A DNA stretch of 18,150 nt from the NCBI GenBank assembly GCA_019454915.1, contig JACFNM010000041.1:1-18150 (forward strand), given 5' to 3'. Shown here piece by piece: positions 1 through 8,147 of the stretch (positions are counted from its first letter, which is position 1; the number at the start of each line of letters is the position of its first letter). Position numbers and translations under genes: made by a program. Under the pieces are notes generated by a model, which ran no database searches, had not been told where the DNA came from, and saw only the letters and a list, made by a program, of their open reading frames with translations. Origin of the DNA: Chitinophagaceae bacterium. GTDB lineage: Bacteria; Bacteroidota; Bacteroidia; Chitinophagales; Chitinophagaceae.

Positions 1-1
1 T

Positions 2-670
2 GGTTATGATCTTCACGATTACGAGGCTCTGTTTGAAGAAAAGCTGGAATTGTTGTTAAAGATCCGGAGCGAGGAAGTGATCAATTGGAAGGGCAACTTC
101 CGTGCTCCTATGGTAAATCAAACCATGTATCCAAGACCCGAGAGGGAAATACCCATTTCCATTGCTGTTGGCGGAACACCTTCTTCCGTTGTTCGGGCAG
201 CCCGGTTGGGATTGCCGATTGTTTTTGCGATCATCGGTGGAAATCCTGTTCAGTTTAAGCCCCTGATTAATTATTATAAAGAATCTTATGCACAGTACGG
301 CCATGATGTAAAGAAGATGAAGATTGGTGTGCACTCTCACACCTTTGTAGCCGAATCGGAGGAAAAGGTTTTAGAGGATTATTTTCCACACTATGCTTTC
401 TCGATGAATAAAATTGGAAGAGAAAGAGGCTGGTCGGGCGCCTATACTCCTGAAAGTTTCAAAGCAGGCATGGGGCCAAACGGCGCTTTGTACATGGGAG
501 ATCCGGATTATGTAACGGAGAAGTTAATAAGAACGATTGAAATGTTTAATATTGACCAATATATCGCCCATATTGACGTGGGCGGTCCATCGCATCAACT
601 CATGATGAAAAATATAGAATTACTGGGAACCCGGGTTTTCCCGGCGGTAAAAAAACATTTCGGCAAATAG
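2..670 (+). CDS. LLM-class flavin-dependent oxidoreductase (luciferase-like monooxygenase), 5'-partial
   Basis: The C-terminal ~222 residues of a bacterial-luciferase-like (TIM-barrel) FMN-dependent monooxygenase. The frame is open from base 2 without a start, so the gene begins outside the window; the first in-frame ATG-like codon near 50 is internal. Visible features are the strand-helix pattern around PISIAVGGTPSSVVRAARLG, the downstream IIGG phosphate/flavin-side loop, and a late GDPDYVTEKL segment typical of the family's last barrel repeat. Such enzymes use reduced FMN and O2 to oxidise small organic substrates; the substrate cannot be read from the sequence. It is convergent with the fucosidase gene, and 122 bp separate the two stops. 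Family assignment is confident, exact function is not. Confidence 0.85.
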   Translation, partial: GYDLHDYEALFEEKLELLLKIRSEEVINWKGNFRAPMVNQTMYPRPEREIPISIAVGGTPSSVVRAARLGLPIVFAIIGGNPVQFKPLINYYKESYAQYGHDVKKMKIGVHSHTFVAESEEKVLEDYFPHYAFSMNKIGRERGWSGAYTPESFKAGMGPNGALYMGDPDYVTEKLIRTIEMFNIDQYIAHIDVGGPSHQLMMKNIELLGTRVFPAVKKHFGK

Positions 671-672
671 CT

Positions 673-719
673 GATAAGATTATTACCAGTGGAGCTAACC
701 GTGGAAAAATTGTCTTATC
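673..719. repeat. Inverted repeat between convergent genes
   Basis: GATAAGA (673-679) and TCTTATC (713-719) are a perfect 7-bp inverted repeat separated by 33 bases, just past the oxidoreductase stop. It could form a long-loop hairpin in the convergent intergenic region, but there is no adjacent T run, so calling it a terminator would be a guess. Confidence 0.3.
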
Positions 720-792
720 TGCCGTTGGAGGAACCGGGCAACACCTGCTCCATATTAACAGACGCTTTGTTATAATCCGGTCGGATAAAAAC

Positions 793-2292
793 TTACTGCT
801 TGTATAATCCGAATTCCGACAGCGTTGGATTGAGCCGGGAAGACAAGATGCGGAGGCGAACTTTTTTTGCGGTAACCGGTTGAAACCGGATTAACCGTTT
901 ATAGCCAACAGTGGTACCCGATGCGGCCTCAATCCATTGGTTGCCATTCTTGTATTCTAAAACAAAACGCTCAATTCGCTGACCAACCTGGATGTTTTCC
1001 TGGAGAAGCAGCACGTCAAAGGTTTTCTTTTTCTTCAGATTAAAGAGGATAGTAGCCGTTGTGTCTTTTTTACGGGAAATCCAGTAGGTGTCATAATTCT
1101 TGTCAAAAAGAAACCGGTCGCGCTTGTGTAGATTGGTGAATGCCTTGTGTGCGAGATTCACCGAAAATATTTTTTCTCTTTCTTTTTTCCATTCTATCAG
1201 GTTCGCGATATCATTTTCGTGAATGACGCCTCTTTTATCCGGCGGAATATTCAATAACAAGACTCCATTTCTACCTACAGAACTGAAATAAATATCCATT
1301 AGTTTTCCGGGAGTCTTTACCTTATCATCTTCTTTAGCGTGATAAAACCATCCGGGACGAATGGATACATCCGTCTCTGCGGGATACCATACCAGTGCCT
1401 TTGCTTTGAGGATTTTTTCCCTGCTGCCAAGGTCATCACTCGTCATGTCTCCTTCGGGTTTAAAGGTGATATCCTGCTGCGACCCGGAAGCGATGGCGGC
1501 TGGGTCTAAATTGTCTGCCGGTATTACGCTCCATTCCGTTTCTCTCCCGTAACCGCTTTCTGTACCCACCCAACGTATATCCGGACCCATAATGGCGATA
1601 GTTGCTGCGGGCTGAAGGTTCCTGATCAGCTTATACCATCGTTCAAAGTCATATACCTGTTTTTTGCCATTGGGTCCTTCTCCATTGGCGCCATCGAACC
1701 ATACTTCATCTACCCGTCCGTACCGGGTAAGCAGTTCGGTGAGCTGGGCAACAAAAAAATCGTTGTACGCATCCGTACCATATACGGATGCGTTGCGGTC
1801 CCAGGGAGACAGGTATATACCAAATCCTATTCCATAGGCGCGACAGGCATCCGCCACTTCTTTAACCACATCACCCTTTCCTTTCATCCAGGGGCTGGAG
1901 GCTACGGAATGATGAGTGGTGGCGGTTGGCCATAAACAGAAGCCGTCATGATGTTTGGCCGTAATGATTACCTGTTTGATGCCGGCGTTCTTTGCCGTAA
2001 GCACCCATTGTTGGGCATCGAGCGCGGTGGGAAGGAAGATAGCCGGATCTTCTTTGCCGTCGCCCCATTCTTTATCAGTAAAAGTGTTGATACCAAAATG
2101 AAAGAAAGCGGTCAGTTCTAATTGCTGCCACCGCAATTGCCTTTCTGACGGTGTAACATTTGCTGCCTTACGGATGATCTCTGCTTCGGAATCGCCCGGC
2201 TGTATCAATGCAAAATTCTCCTTTGCCTGTTGACTAAAAACAGCCAGCCGGCAGAGTGCAAAAATCAGCAGAATACTTGGTTTCTTTATCAA
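793..2292 (-). CDS. GH29 alpha-L-fucosidase, secreted
   Basis: Exo-acting retaining alpha-L-fucosidase of glycoside hydrolase family 29 (499 aa), releasing terminal fucose from oligosaccharides. Residues 1-21 look like a signal peptide (basic start, hydrophobic core, Ser-Gln junction). The catalytic barrel shows HFG at 65-67, the family signature around AKHHDGFCLW (112-121), and EVWFDG with Asp200 as the expected nucleophile. The last ~100 residues resemble a galactose-binding-like (F5/8 type C) beta-sandwich. The barrel motifs look more like the alpha-1,3/1,4-specific GH29-B subfamily, but that is inference. The start is TTG (2290-2292): no ATG lies between the upstream stop and the signal peptide. 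It sits 49 bp after the ancestral stop of the upstream sulfatase and is probably co-transcribed with it, last in a desulfation/defucosylation operon. Confidence 0.9.
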   Translation of the reverse strand: MIKKPSILLIFALCRLAVFSQQAKENFALIQPGDSEAEIIRKAANVTPSERQLRWQQLELTAFFHFGINTFTDKEWGDGKEDPAIFLPTALDAQQWVLTAKNAGIKQVIITAKHHDGFCLWPTATTHHSVASSPWMKGKGDVVKEVADACRAYGIGFGIYLSPWDRNASVYGTDAYNDFFVAQLTELLTRYGRVDEVWFDGANGEGPNGKKQVYDFERWYKLIRNLQPAATIAIMGPDIRWVGTESGYGRETEWSVIPADNLDPAAIASGSQQDITFKPEGDMTSDDLGSREKILKAKALVWYPAETDVSIRPGWFYHAKEDDKVKTPGKLMDIYFSSVGRNGVLLLNIPPDKRGVIHENDIANLIEWKKEREKIFSVNLAHKAFTNLHKRDRFLFDKNYDTYWISRKKDTTATILFNLKKKKTFDVLLLQENIQVGQRIERFVLEYKNGNQWIEAASGTTVGYKRLIRFQPVTAKKVRLRILSSRLNPTLSEFGLYKQ

Positions 2293-2341
2293 GGTAATGC
2301 AATTTATTTTTATTACTGAATGGATGGATGATCGCTGTCAT

Positions 2342-2470
2342 TTATGGTAAGTCCATTAAACGCAATGCATCTTCATCCTTATACTTTTTTATCAGCGATC
2401 GTAACTGCGACTTCATCCTCTTTATCGTATTCTTATAGCCTTCTTCATGATACAGGTTATGCATATCTTT
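2342..2470 (-). other. Out-of-frame C-terminal tail of the upstream sulfatase
   Basis: Past the A run at 2468-2471, another minus frame continues as a sensible sulfatase C-terminus: KDMHNLYHEEGYK, then a basic amphipathic helix, ending with TAA at 2342-2344. The annotated frame instead stops three codons after the run (DPKRYA, stop at 2457). Removing one A from the AAAA run joins the two and yields a normal sulfatase ending of about 43 further residues (DP-KDMHNLY, the usual 'DP..E..NLY' motif). This is either a true frameshift or a homopolymer sequencing error. Confidence 0.8.
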
Positions 2471-3866
2471 TCGGGTCTGCATGGATATCATATAATTCCC
2501 AACTGTTGACCCTCTTGTAAAACCGGATGAGTTTGAAGTCTTTGGTTTGGATGCCGAAGTGAGGCGATACAGAATGTTCCCCGTTTTCGTAATAGTGATA
2601 ATACATGGCCTTCCGCCCCGTTTTCTTTGTGCGGGTTAACAGGGGCAGTATATTTTCTCCCTGCATGTCTTTGGGGATACCTACTCCTGCTGCAGCCAGA
2701 ACGGTGGGTGCGATATCCAGATTCAATACGTATTCGTTCAGGGATGAGCCCGGCGTAATTTTCCCCGGATACCTTATTAGCATGGGCGTTCTGAAAGACT
2801 CTTCATACATAAAGCGTTTGTCGAACCAGCCGTGCTCACCCATATAAAACCCCTGATCAGAAAGATACATGACCAGGGTATTATCTGTGAGGTGATGTTT
2901 GTCTAAGTAATCCAAAGTCCTTCCAATGTTCCGATCGAGCGACGCGGCCGTGCTCAGATAATCTTTCATATATCGTTGGTATTTCCACTCGGTCAGCGCA
3001 TTTCCGGTCAGCCTTCTCGCTTTGAAATCTTCAAAAACAGGCTGATAATAAGCGTCAAACCTTTCCCGTTGTGCAGCATTCATTCGATCTACGGTCGGTT
3101 CGGGATGCCCGGGAGCGAACATTTTTAAATCGTAGTCGGGCAACATCGTACGGGCACTCGTCATGTCCTGCACTTTGGCTGCCGCGCGGCCCTCATAATC
3201 GTCATAGAAATTATCCGGCAGGGGAAAATTCTTATCATCAAACATACCCAGGTCGCAGGTGTCGGGTATCCAGGTACGGTGAGTGGACTTATGGCCAATG
3301 ATTAGGCAGAAAGGTTTACCGGGATCACGGCGATCCAGCCAATCTTCCGAGAGGTCTTCGACGATGTTGGGTGCGTATCCTTCTATTCTTTTTGTACTGC
3401 CATCCATCATGATAACATCGGGGTTATAATAGTGCCCCTGTCCCGGAAATATTTCCCAGAAATCGAACCCCTGTGGTTTTTCACCGAGGTGGTATTTCCC
3501 TATCCAGGCGGTCTGGTATCCGTTGTTTTGTAGTTCCTTCACGAAGAGGTTCTGGCCGGCATCAAAATGGGAAGTCTCATTGTCTTTGAATCCATTTTCA
3601 TGACTGTATTTCCCGGTAAGGAAAACGGCCCGGCTGGGCCCGCAGATGGAATTGGTTACATAGGCTTTATTGCAAATCATCCCCTCTTTTGCCAGGCGAT
3701 CTATATTCGGCGTTTGCATCAGGTTGCTGCCGTAAGCGCTGATGGTTTGATAGGCATGGTCGTCTGAGATGATGATTACGATATTGGCCCGGTTGAGTTT
3801 GGTTTGGGCGCTCAGCAAAGAATAACCGAACAGGCAACTGAAGAAAAAACAAATGATTTTTTTCAT
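2457..3866 (-). CDS. S1 formylglycine-dependent sulfatase (GlcNAc-6-sulfatase-like), 3' frameshifted
   Basis: Secreted type I sulfatase that hydrolyses sulfate esters. Residues 1-20 form a signal peptide. Metal-binding Asp35-Asp36 lie in SDDHAY. The formylglycine motif is CGPSR (Cys75, Pro77, Arg79), so it needs the Cys-type modifying enzyme. Later come SDQGFYMGEHGW, with the second metal Asp, and the fold's closing segment GIQTKDFKLIRFY. The MYYHYYENGEH-type stretch near residue 420 resembles N-acetylglucosamine-6-sulfatases (SulfAtlas S1_11), but the substrate is inferred. The catalytic domain is complete. The frame ends prematurely because of an AAAA run at 2468-2471; about 43 C-terminal residues lie in another frame. 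Its ATG is 3 bp beyond the stop of the upstream sulfatase, so the two are almost certainly co-transcribed. Confidence 0.88.
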   Translation of the reverse strand: MKKIICFFFSCLFGYSLLSAQTKLNRANIVIIISDDHAYQTISAYGSNLMQTPNIDRLAKEGMICNKAYVTNSICGPSRAVFLTGKYSHENGFKDNETSHFDAGQNLFVKELQNNGYQTAWIGKYHLGEKPQGFDFWEIFPGQGHYYNPDVIMMDGSTKRIEGYAPNIVEDLSEDWLDRRDPGKPFCLIIGHKSTHRTWIPDTCDLGMFDDKNFPLPDNFYDDYEGRAAAKVQDMTSARTMLPDYDLKMFAPGHPEPTVDRMNAAQRERFDAYYQPVFEDFKARRLTGNALTEWKYQRYMKDYLSTAASLDRNIGRTLDYLDKHHLTDNTLVMYLSDQGFYMGEHGWFDKRFMYEESFRTPMLIRYPGKITPGSSLNEYVLNLDIAPTVLAAAGVGIPKDMQGENILPLLTRTKKTGRKAMYYHYYENGEHSVSPHFGIQTKDFKLIRFYKRVNSWELYDIHADPKRYA

Positions 3867-3869
3867 TGT

Positions 3870-5270
3870 TTATTTTTTTAGAAAAGGAAAGCCGGGATTT
3901 TCGCGATGTGCGTCGTCCATTATTTTTTGAATCTTATTGACTATTTGGGGATATTCCTGTGCTATATCAATCGTTTCTCCCGGATCTGTATCTAAGTTGT
4001 ATAATTCCATCGGGGAATTGGCGTCCCTCATTACCTGTTGTTTTACGCCCTTCCATTTTCCCATCCTCACCGCCTGTCTGCCCCCTTCTTCATGAAACTC
4101 CCAGTATAAATAACGGTGTTGTTTCTGCTTCCCCCTGGATTCAAGAGTGGGTAATATGGAGATGCCGTCCGTAGTGGATGGTATAGGTAAACCAGCCATC
4201 TGGGCAAAAGTGGGCATAAAATCCCAATAGGCGCCAATATGATTTGAAACCCGGGGCTGCGTGATGACCCGCGGCCAATAGGCAATCAATGGTGTACGGA
4301 TTCCTCCTTCATACAGGTCTCTTTTCATTCCTCTGAAGTTACCGGAGCTGTTGAAGAATGCCGGATCATTACCTCCTTCATGATGAGGTCCGTTGTCACT
4401 GGTAAAAAGGATAAGGGTATTATTTTCTATTCCCAGGGATCGTATTTTTTCAACCACTTCGCCCACATAATCGTCCAGGCGGCTAACCATCGCAGCGTAT
4501 GCTGCATGAGGGTAGGCCTGGGGCTGGTAACCCTTCCCGTTCCATTGAGGTGGGATGGATGTTGGTTGTTCATTAAATTTTCTTTTGTAATATTCCAGGT
4601 ACCGGTCTCCTGCCGGCAATTGCAATGCGGCATGGGGCAGCGTAAAGGAGAGGTAGAGGAAAAAAGGTCGCTCTTTATTGTCTTCAATAAACTTCAGCGA
4701 TTCCCGTTGGATGAGATCCGGAGCATAGTACTGCTGGTTTTCCGGTGTATTGGGGTAATTGATGCGGGCTTCATTATTCCACAGGTGATCGGGGAAATAA
4801 TTATGTGATTCGCGCTGACAATTATAGCCGAAAAAAACATCAAATCCCTGTTTATTCGGCACGCCCTCCGAACCGGGATAGCCTAATCCCCACTTGCCGA
4901 AATCCCCCGTGGCATATCCGGCCTGTTTTAGCATTTCAGCGATGGTGAAAGCTGAGTCCGGCAGAGGAAATTGTCCTTCCGGCTGAATCTCCTTGTTTCC
5001 TCTGACCGGGGTATGTCCCGTATGTTGTCCGGTAAGAAGGGAGGAGCGGGAGGGTGCACAAACGGAGGTACCGGAATAAAACCGGGTGAACTTAATTCCA
5101 CGAGCAGCCAGTTGATCTATATGAGGCGTTTCAATCAATTTTTGACCATAGCAGCCCAGATCTCCATAACCCATATCATCGGCCAGGATAAAGATAATAT
5201 TGGGTTTATTTTGTGCGGAGAGGGAAAGAGGTAAAGCGAACCCAAGAAAGAGACATAAAACTTTCAGCAT
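3870..5270 (-). CDS. S1 formylglycine-dependent sulfatase (arylsulfatase A-like)
   Basis: Second secreted sulfatase. The ATG at 5268-5270 is preferred: it gives a clean signal peptide (cleavage near SLSAQ, residue ~20), whereas opening the frame to 5324 adds an 18-residue lead that spoils it. Counting from this start (466 aa), Asp31-Asp32 bind the metal (LADDMGYGDLGCYG), Cys71 is the formylglycine cysteine in CAPSR, and the second metal site is FTSDNGPH. The run EGGNDPAFFNSSG followed by KRDLYEGGIRTP is typical of S1_15/S1_16-like enzymes that desulfate galactose or GalNAc units; the exact specificity is inferred. The C-terminus is complete (ELYNLDTDPGET). The stop is 3 bp from the next sulfatase start. 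It lies 65 bp downstream of the MFS gene, with no promoter element seen in that gap. Confidence 0.9.
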   Translation of the reverse strand: MLKVLCLFLGFALPLSLSAQNKPNIIFILADDMGYGDLGCYGQKLIETPHIDQLAARGIKFTRFYSGTSVCAPSRSSLLTGQHTGHTPVRGNKEIQPEGQFPLPDSAFTIAEMLKQAGYATGDFGKWGLGYPGSEGVPNKQGFDVFFGYNCQRESHNYFPDHLWNNEARINYPNTPENQQYYAPDLIQRESLKFIEDNKERPFFLYLSFTLPHAALQLPAGDRYLEYYKRKFNEQPTSIPPQWNGKGYQPQAYPHAAYAAMVSRLDDYVGEVVEKIRSLGIENNTLILFTSDNGPHHEGGNDPAFFNSSGNFRGMKRDLYEGGIRTPLIAYWPRVITQPRVSNHIGAYWDFMPTFAQMAGLPIPSTTDGISILPTLESRGKQKQHRYLYWEFHEEGGRQAVRMGKWKGVKQQVMRDANSPMELYNLDTDPGETIDIAQEYPQIVNKIQKIMDDAHRENPGFPFLKK

Positions 5271-5335
5271 GATACAGTGGCTTTGATTCAGCGTTATTGC
5301 AATATACAAAATAGGAATTGACAATCGGCGGGATA

Positions 5336-6892
5336 TCAGGTTCTCAGAGGGAATTCATCGTCAACGATGGTGAATTTGGGCGGAGTGAACAAAAGAATCA
5401 CCAGCGTGATTAGAGCAATAATAAATAAACCCGTATATACCTGGTGGGTTGCTGAGTGAAATGATTGTTGAAGGAAGGAGAAAATACTTTGCGGAGTATC
5501 TTTCGCCTGCAAAATCTCAATTACCCGGTTGACCGGCGGCAGACTTTGGGTTATATTTTCGGGAGCGTTTTTCAGGTTGGTTACCAGTACGGCGTTAAAG
5601 ATAGCTGCGAAAATCGCTGTCCCGATAGTTTGTCCAAAGTAACGCGAAAACATGCTGGCGCCGGTGACCACACCCCGCCGCTCCCAGGTGACCATTGACT
5701 GTGCACCCACCAGTAAAGGGGTAGATATCAGACCAAACCCGGCTCCTAACAATAGCTGGCTGCCTACAAGCATCTCAACCGGGCCGGGAAAAGGCAGAAA
5801 GAGCAGTAATGCCGCTCCGGCAATAGCCAGGATGATGCCCGCGAGCGCCGTGTTACGAAAGCCGATGAGTAAATATAATTTTCCGGAAAGAGCAGAAGAC
5901 AGCGGCCAGGTAAAACTCATGCTGGCGAGAATAAATCCGGCGGCTATCGGGCTTACGCCGCTAACGGATTGGGCATAGACCGGCAGGTACATACTCGGCG
6001 CCATCATGGTAGCGCCCATGCCTACAAGGGATAGGTTTGTCCCCAATAAAGTCCGGTTTTTCCAAAGCCATGAAGGCATAATAGGCTCGGGGTTTCGTTT
6101 TTCAACCCGTGTGGTGAAATAGATAAGAACCACGGAGGCGATAAAAATCAATATGCTGTTTAAGGAAACCCATGACCAGGCCTGACCACCCTGCAGCAGT
6201 CCAAACATCAGCAGAGCGCTGCTTGCCAGCATGAGCGCCGAACCGCCAAATTTAAGTTTATGCGGAACCGGCGATTTCTTTTCGTGTAAGAAGACGGAGA
6301 TGAGGGCGATTGACACCACGCCGGCAGGGAGATTGATCAGAAAAATCCAATGCCAGGATAAATATTCTGCAAAGGCTCCACCCAATGCAGGGCCGGCAAT
6401 CGCAGACATCCCCCAAACGCTGGATAACCATCCCTGGATTTTTGCCCTTTCGCGGACGTTGTATAAGTCGCCCGCGAGGGTGTTCACCGTGGCCATAATA
6501 GCGCCCGCACCCAGCGCCTGTATACCCCGAAAAACGATTAGGGAATACATATTCCAGGAGAGGGCGCAGGTGGCAGAGCCCAGCAGGAAAATGATGGTAC
6601 CGATGATGAGCACGGGCTTCCTGCCATACATGTCGGCTAACTTACCATAGAGTGGAATGGTGATGGTTTGGAACAGCAGGTAAATTGAAAACACCCAGCT
6701 AAACAAAGAAAAACCGCCCAGGTCTCCCACAATTTGCGGGATGGCGGTTGAAACAATGGTGTTGTCCATGGCCGCCAACATCATCGTTACCATTAGCGCA
6801 ACCAAAATCCAGCCGCGATGCAGGGGTTTATGTGTCTCTTCGGTCTTTGAAACGGGGGGTGACTTTCTAAAGTATTTACTTACCTGTCGCAT
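5336..6892 (-). CDS. MFS transporter, DHA2/EmrB-type (14 TM)
   Basis: Inner-membrane major facilitator of 518 aa, the usual length for 14-helix drug:H+ antiporter-2 proteins. Visible signatures are AAMDNTIVSTAIPQI in TM1 (motif D1-like), GKLADMYGRKP in the TM2-3 loop (motif A), RGIQALGAGAIMATV in TM4 (motif B), and GPALGGAFAEYLSWHWIFLINLP in two parts around TM5 (motif C, the antiporter signature). These proteins export amphipathic compounds; motif C argues for export rather than sugar uptake. It is first in the minus-strand run with two sulfatases and the fucosidase, so shared transcription is likely, but a role in glycan use is not proven by context. A -7 element lies ~50 bp upstream of the ATG. 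Substrate unknown. Confidence 0.92.
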   Translation of the reverse strand: MRQVSKYFRKSPPVSKTEETHKPLHRGWILVALMVTMMLAAMDNTIVSTAIPQIVGDLGGFSLFSWVFSIYLLFQTITIPLYGKLADMYGRKPVLIIGTIIFLLGSATCALSWNMYSLIVFRGIQALGAGAIMATVNTLAGDLYNVRERAKIQGWLSSVWGMSAIAGPALGGAFAEYLSWHWIFLINLPAGVVSIALISVFLHEKKSPVPHKLKFGGSALMLASSALLMFGLLQGGQAWSWVSLNSILIFIASVVLIYFTTRVEKRNPEPIMPSWLWKNRTLLGTNLSLVGMGATMMAPSMYLPVYAQSVSGVSPIAAGFILASMSFTWPLSSALSGKLYLLIGFRNTALAGIILAIAGAALLLFLPFPGPVEMLVGSQLLLGAGFGLISTPLLVGAQSMVTWERRGVVTGASMFSRYFGQTIGTAIFAAIFNAVLVTNLKNAPENITQSLPPVNRVIEILQAKDTPQSIFSFLQQSFHSATHQVYTGLFIIALITLVILLFTPPKFTIVDDEFPLRT

Positions 6893-6940
6893 GATAACGG
6901 GTCATCTGCCTTTCTATATTTTTTCCCTCGCAAAAAGGAT

Positions 6941-6948
6941 CAAAAGTA
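6941..6948 (-). promoter_or_regulatory. Candidate Bacteroidota -7 promoter element for the MFS/sulfatase operon
   Basis: On the minus strand this reads TACTTTTG, matching the Bacteroidota sigma-ABfr -7 consensus TAnnTTTG, about 49 bp upstream of the MFS start codon. No good TTTG-type -33 element is seen 19-21 bp further upstream, so this is a one-element prediction. Confidence 0.4.
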
Positions 6949-7154
6949 AACTATTCCTGCGCCAATACAGTCAGGTACCTTCTGCTAACATTAGAAAAAC
7001 AGATGCCCCTGCGCCTTGCCCCGGGAATTGACGGAATGATGGCAGTAGTTTGGTTTGAACCCGTATTTACTCAAATTCCCGGTCGGGCAGCTTTCGTTTT
7101 TGGTAAAAAAAACTTCATGAAAATAATTTCATCCGTTTTATTTAAAATTCCTTA

Positions 7155-7162
7155 TAACTTTG
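7155..7162 (+). promoter_or_regulatory. Candidate Bacteroidota -7 promoter element for the GNAT gene
   Basis: TAACTTTG matches TAnnTTTG exactly. A weak TTTTA stands where a -33 TTTG would be expected (~7136). If used, the GNAT gene has an untranslated leader of about 200-270 nt (7170-7434). I see no named riboswitch in that leader. It contains a tiny open frame, MCFAKE at 7352-7372, overlapping an AAGGAG. Confidence 0.4.
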
Positions 7163-7434
7163 TACCTGATTTCAGATAAGTAATTTTTTATACACATTCA
7201 CAAGCAGAACTGAAATTGGAAAAGTTTTTAACCCATATTATTTACTTTATCAGATGCAATCTTGCTGCATTTAAAAGATTGTCCTACCGGGTTAACCCAA
7301 TACAGCATTTCTCACGACGATACCGGATTTGATAGCGAAGCACATATAGACATGTGTTTTGCGAAGGAGTAACGGAGTTGCTTCTTCATGGTTGTTTTAT
7401 AATTATTTTTCAACATTATCACATCCCGAATACA

Positions 7435-8097
7435 TTGGAATCCAACACAAAATCTATTGTCACCAGGATAGCAACACCTGCTGATTATAAATATGCAGAG
7501 AGCATTGCAAGCGAAATGGCCTATTCTGCTGCCAAAAGAGGTACGGGTATCGCCAACCGGACGCCGGAATATATTCTGAACAAGATGAAAGACGGGCAGG
7601 CCGTTATCGCTATTGATACCGAAAATGATACATGGGCAGGATTTTCCTGCATGGAGGTTTGGGAACACGAGAAGTATGTAGCCAAGTCCGGTTTGATTGT
7701 AGCTCCCGATTACCGGGGTATAGGAATTTCCAAAAGTATTAAGACCACGCTGTTTGAACTTTGCCGGACAAAATTCCCCAGGGCAAAATTATTCAGCCTG
7801 TCCACCAGTCCGGCTGTGATGCATATAAACCTGGAATTGGGATACCGGGTGGTTCCGAACGAAGAAATACTTCAGGATGAACTATTCCTCCGGGGATGCA
7901 CGAGTTGGGTGAATTATGTGGAACTGATGAATAAGCAGCATACGGAATTGCCTTATGTTGCCATGGTTTATGATCCTTCAAAGGAAGCTACGCTGTCCGT
8001 TGTCCCCGCGATGGTTAATCCGGATGTGAAACAGGAAGCCATTATTTGTGATGCTTCATTTTCTGAAGTAAATTTAGGGGCGGTCGCGGCTATTTAA
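7435..8097 (+). CDS. GNAT acyltransferase resembling the Bacteroidota arginine-cluster N-acetylglutamate synthase
   Basis: GCN5-related N-acetyltransferase using acetyl-CoA. The core starts at RIATPADYKYAE, and the CoA-binding motif A is VAPDYRGIGIS. The blocks RGTGIANRTPEYI, EVWEHEKYVAKSGLIV, SPAVMHINLELGYR, CTSWVNY and MVYDP recall the stand-alone GNAT that acts as N-acetylglutamate synthase at the head of Bacteroidota arginine gene clusters (from memory, not searched). Here no argG or argC follows, so it may be a displaced copy or a paralogue with another amine substrate. The start is uncertain: the frame is open to GTG 7354 but no ATG precedes the core. I chose TTG 7435, which leaves ten residues before the core as in homologues; TTG 7378 has a better ribosome site (AAGGAG at 7364). 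The ~30-residue tail after MVYDP is poorly conserved-looking. Fold confident, role tentative. Confidence 0.8.
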   Translation: MESNTKSIVTRIATPADYKYAESIASEMAYSAAKRGTGIANRTPEYILNKMKDGQAVIAIDTENDTWAGFSCMEVWEHEKYVAKSGLIVAPDYRGIGISKSIKTTLFELCRTKFPRAKLFSLSTSPAVMHINLELGYRVVPNEEILQDELFLRGCTSWVNYVELMNKQHTELPYVAMVYDPSKEATLSVVPAMVNPDVKQEAIICDASFSEVNLGAVAAI

Positions 8098-8147
8098 CAG
8101 CAATTCTGCTTAGAAGTCTGCTTTGTGGTTGTTAAAACTTTCATCCG

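Noticed and set aside
7312..7668. Minus-strand open frame of 118 codons
   Set aside because: It is antisense to the leader and core of the GNAT gene, whose conserved motifs lie on the plus strand.
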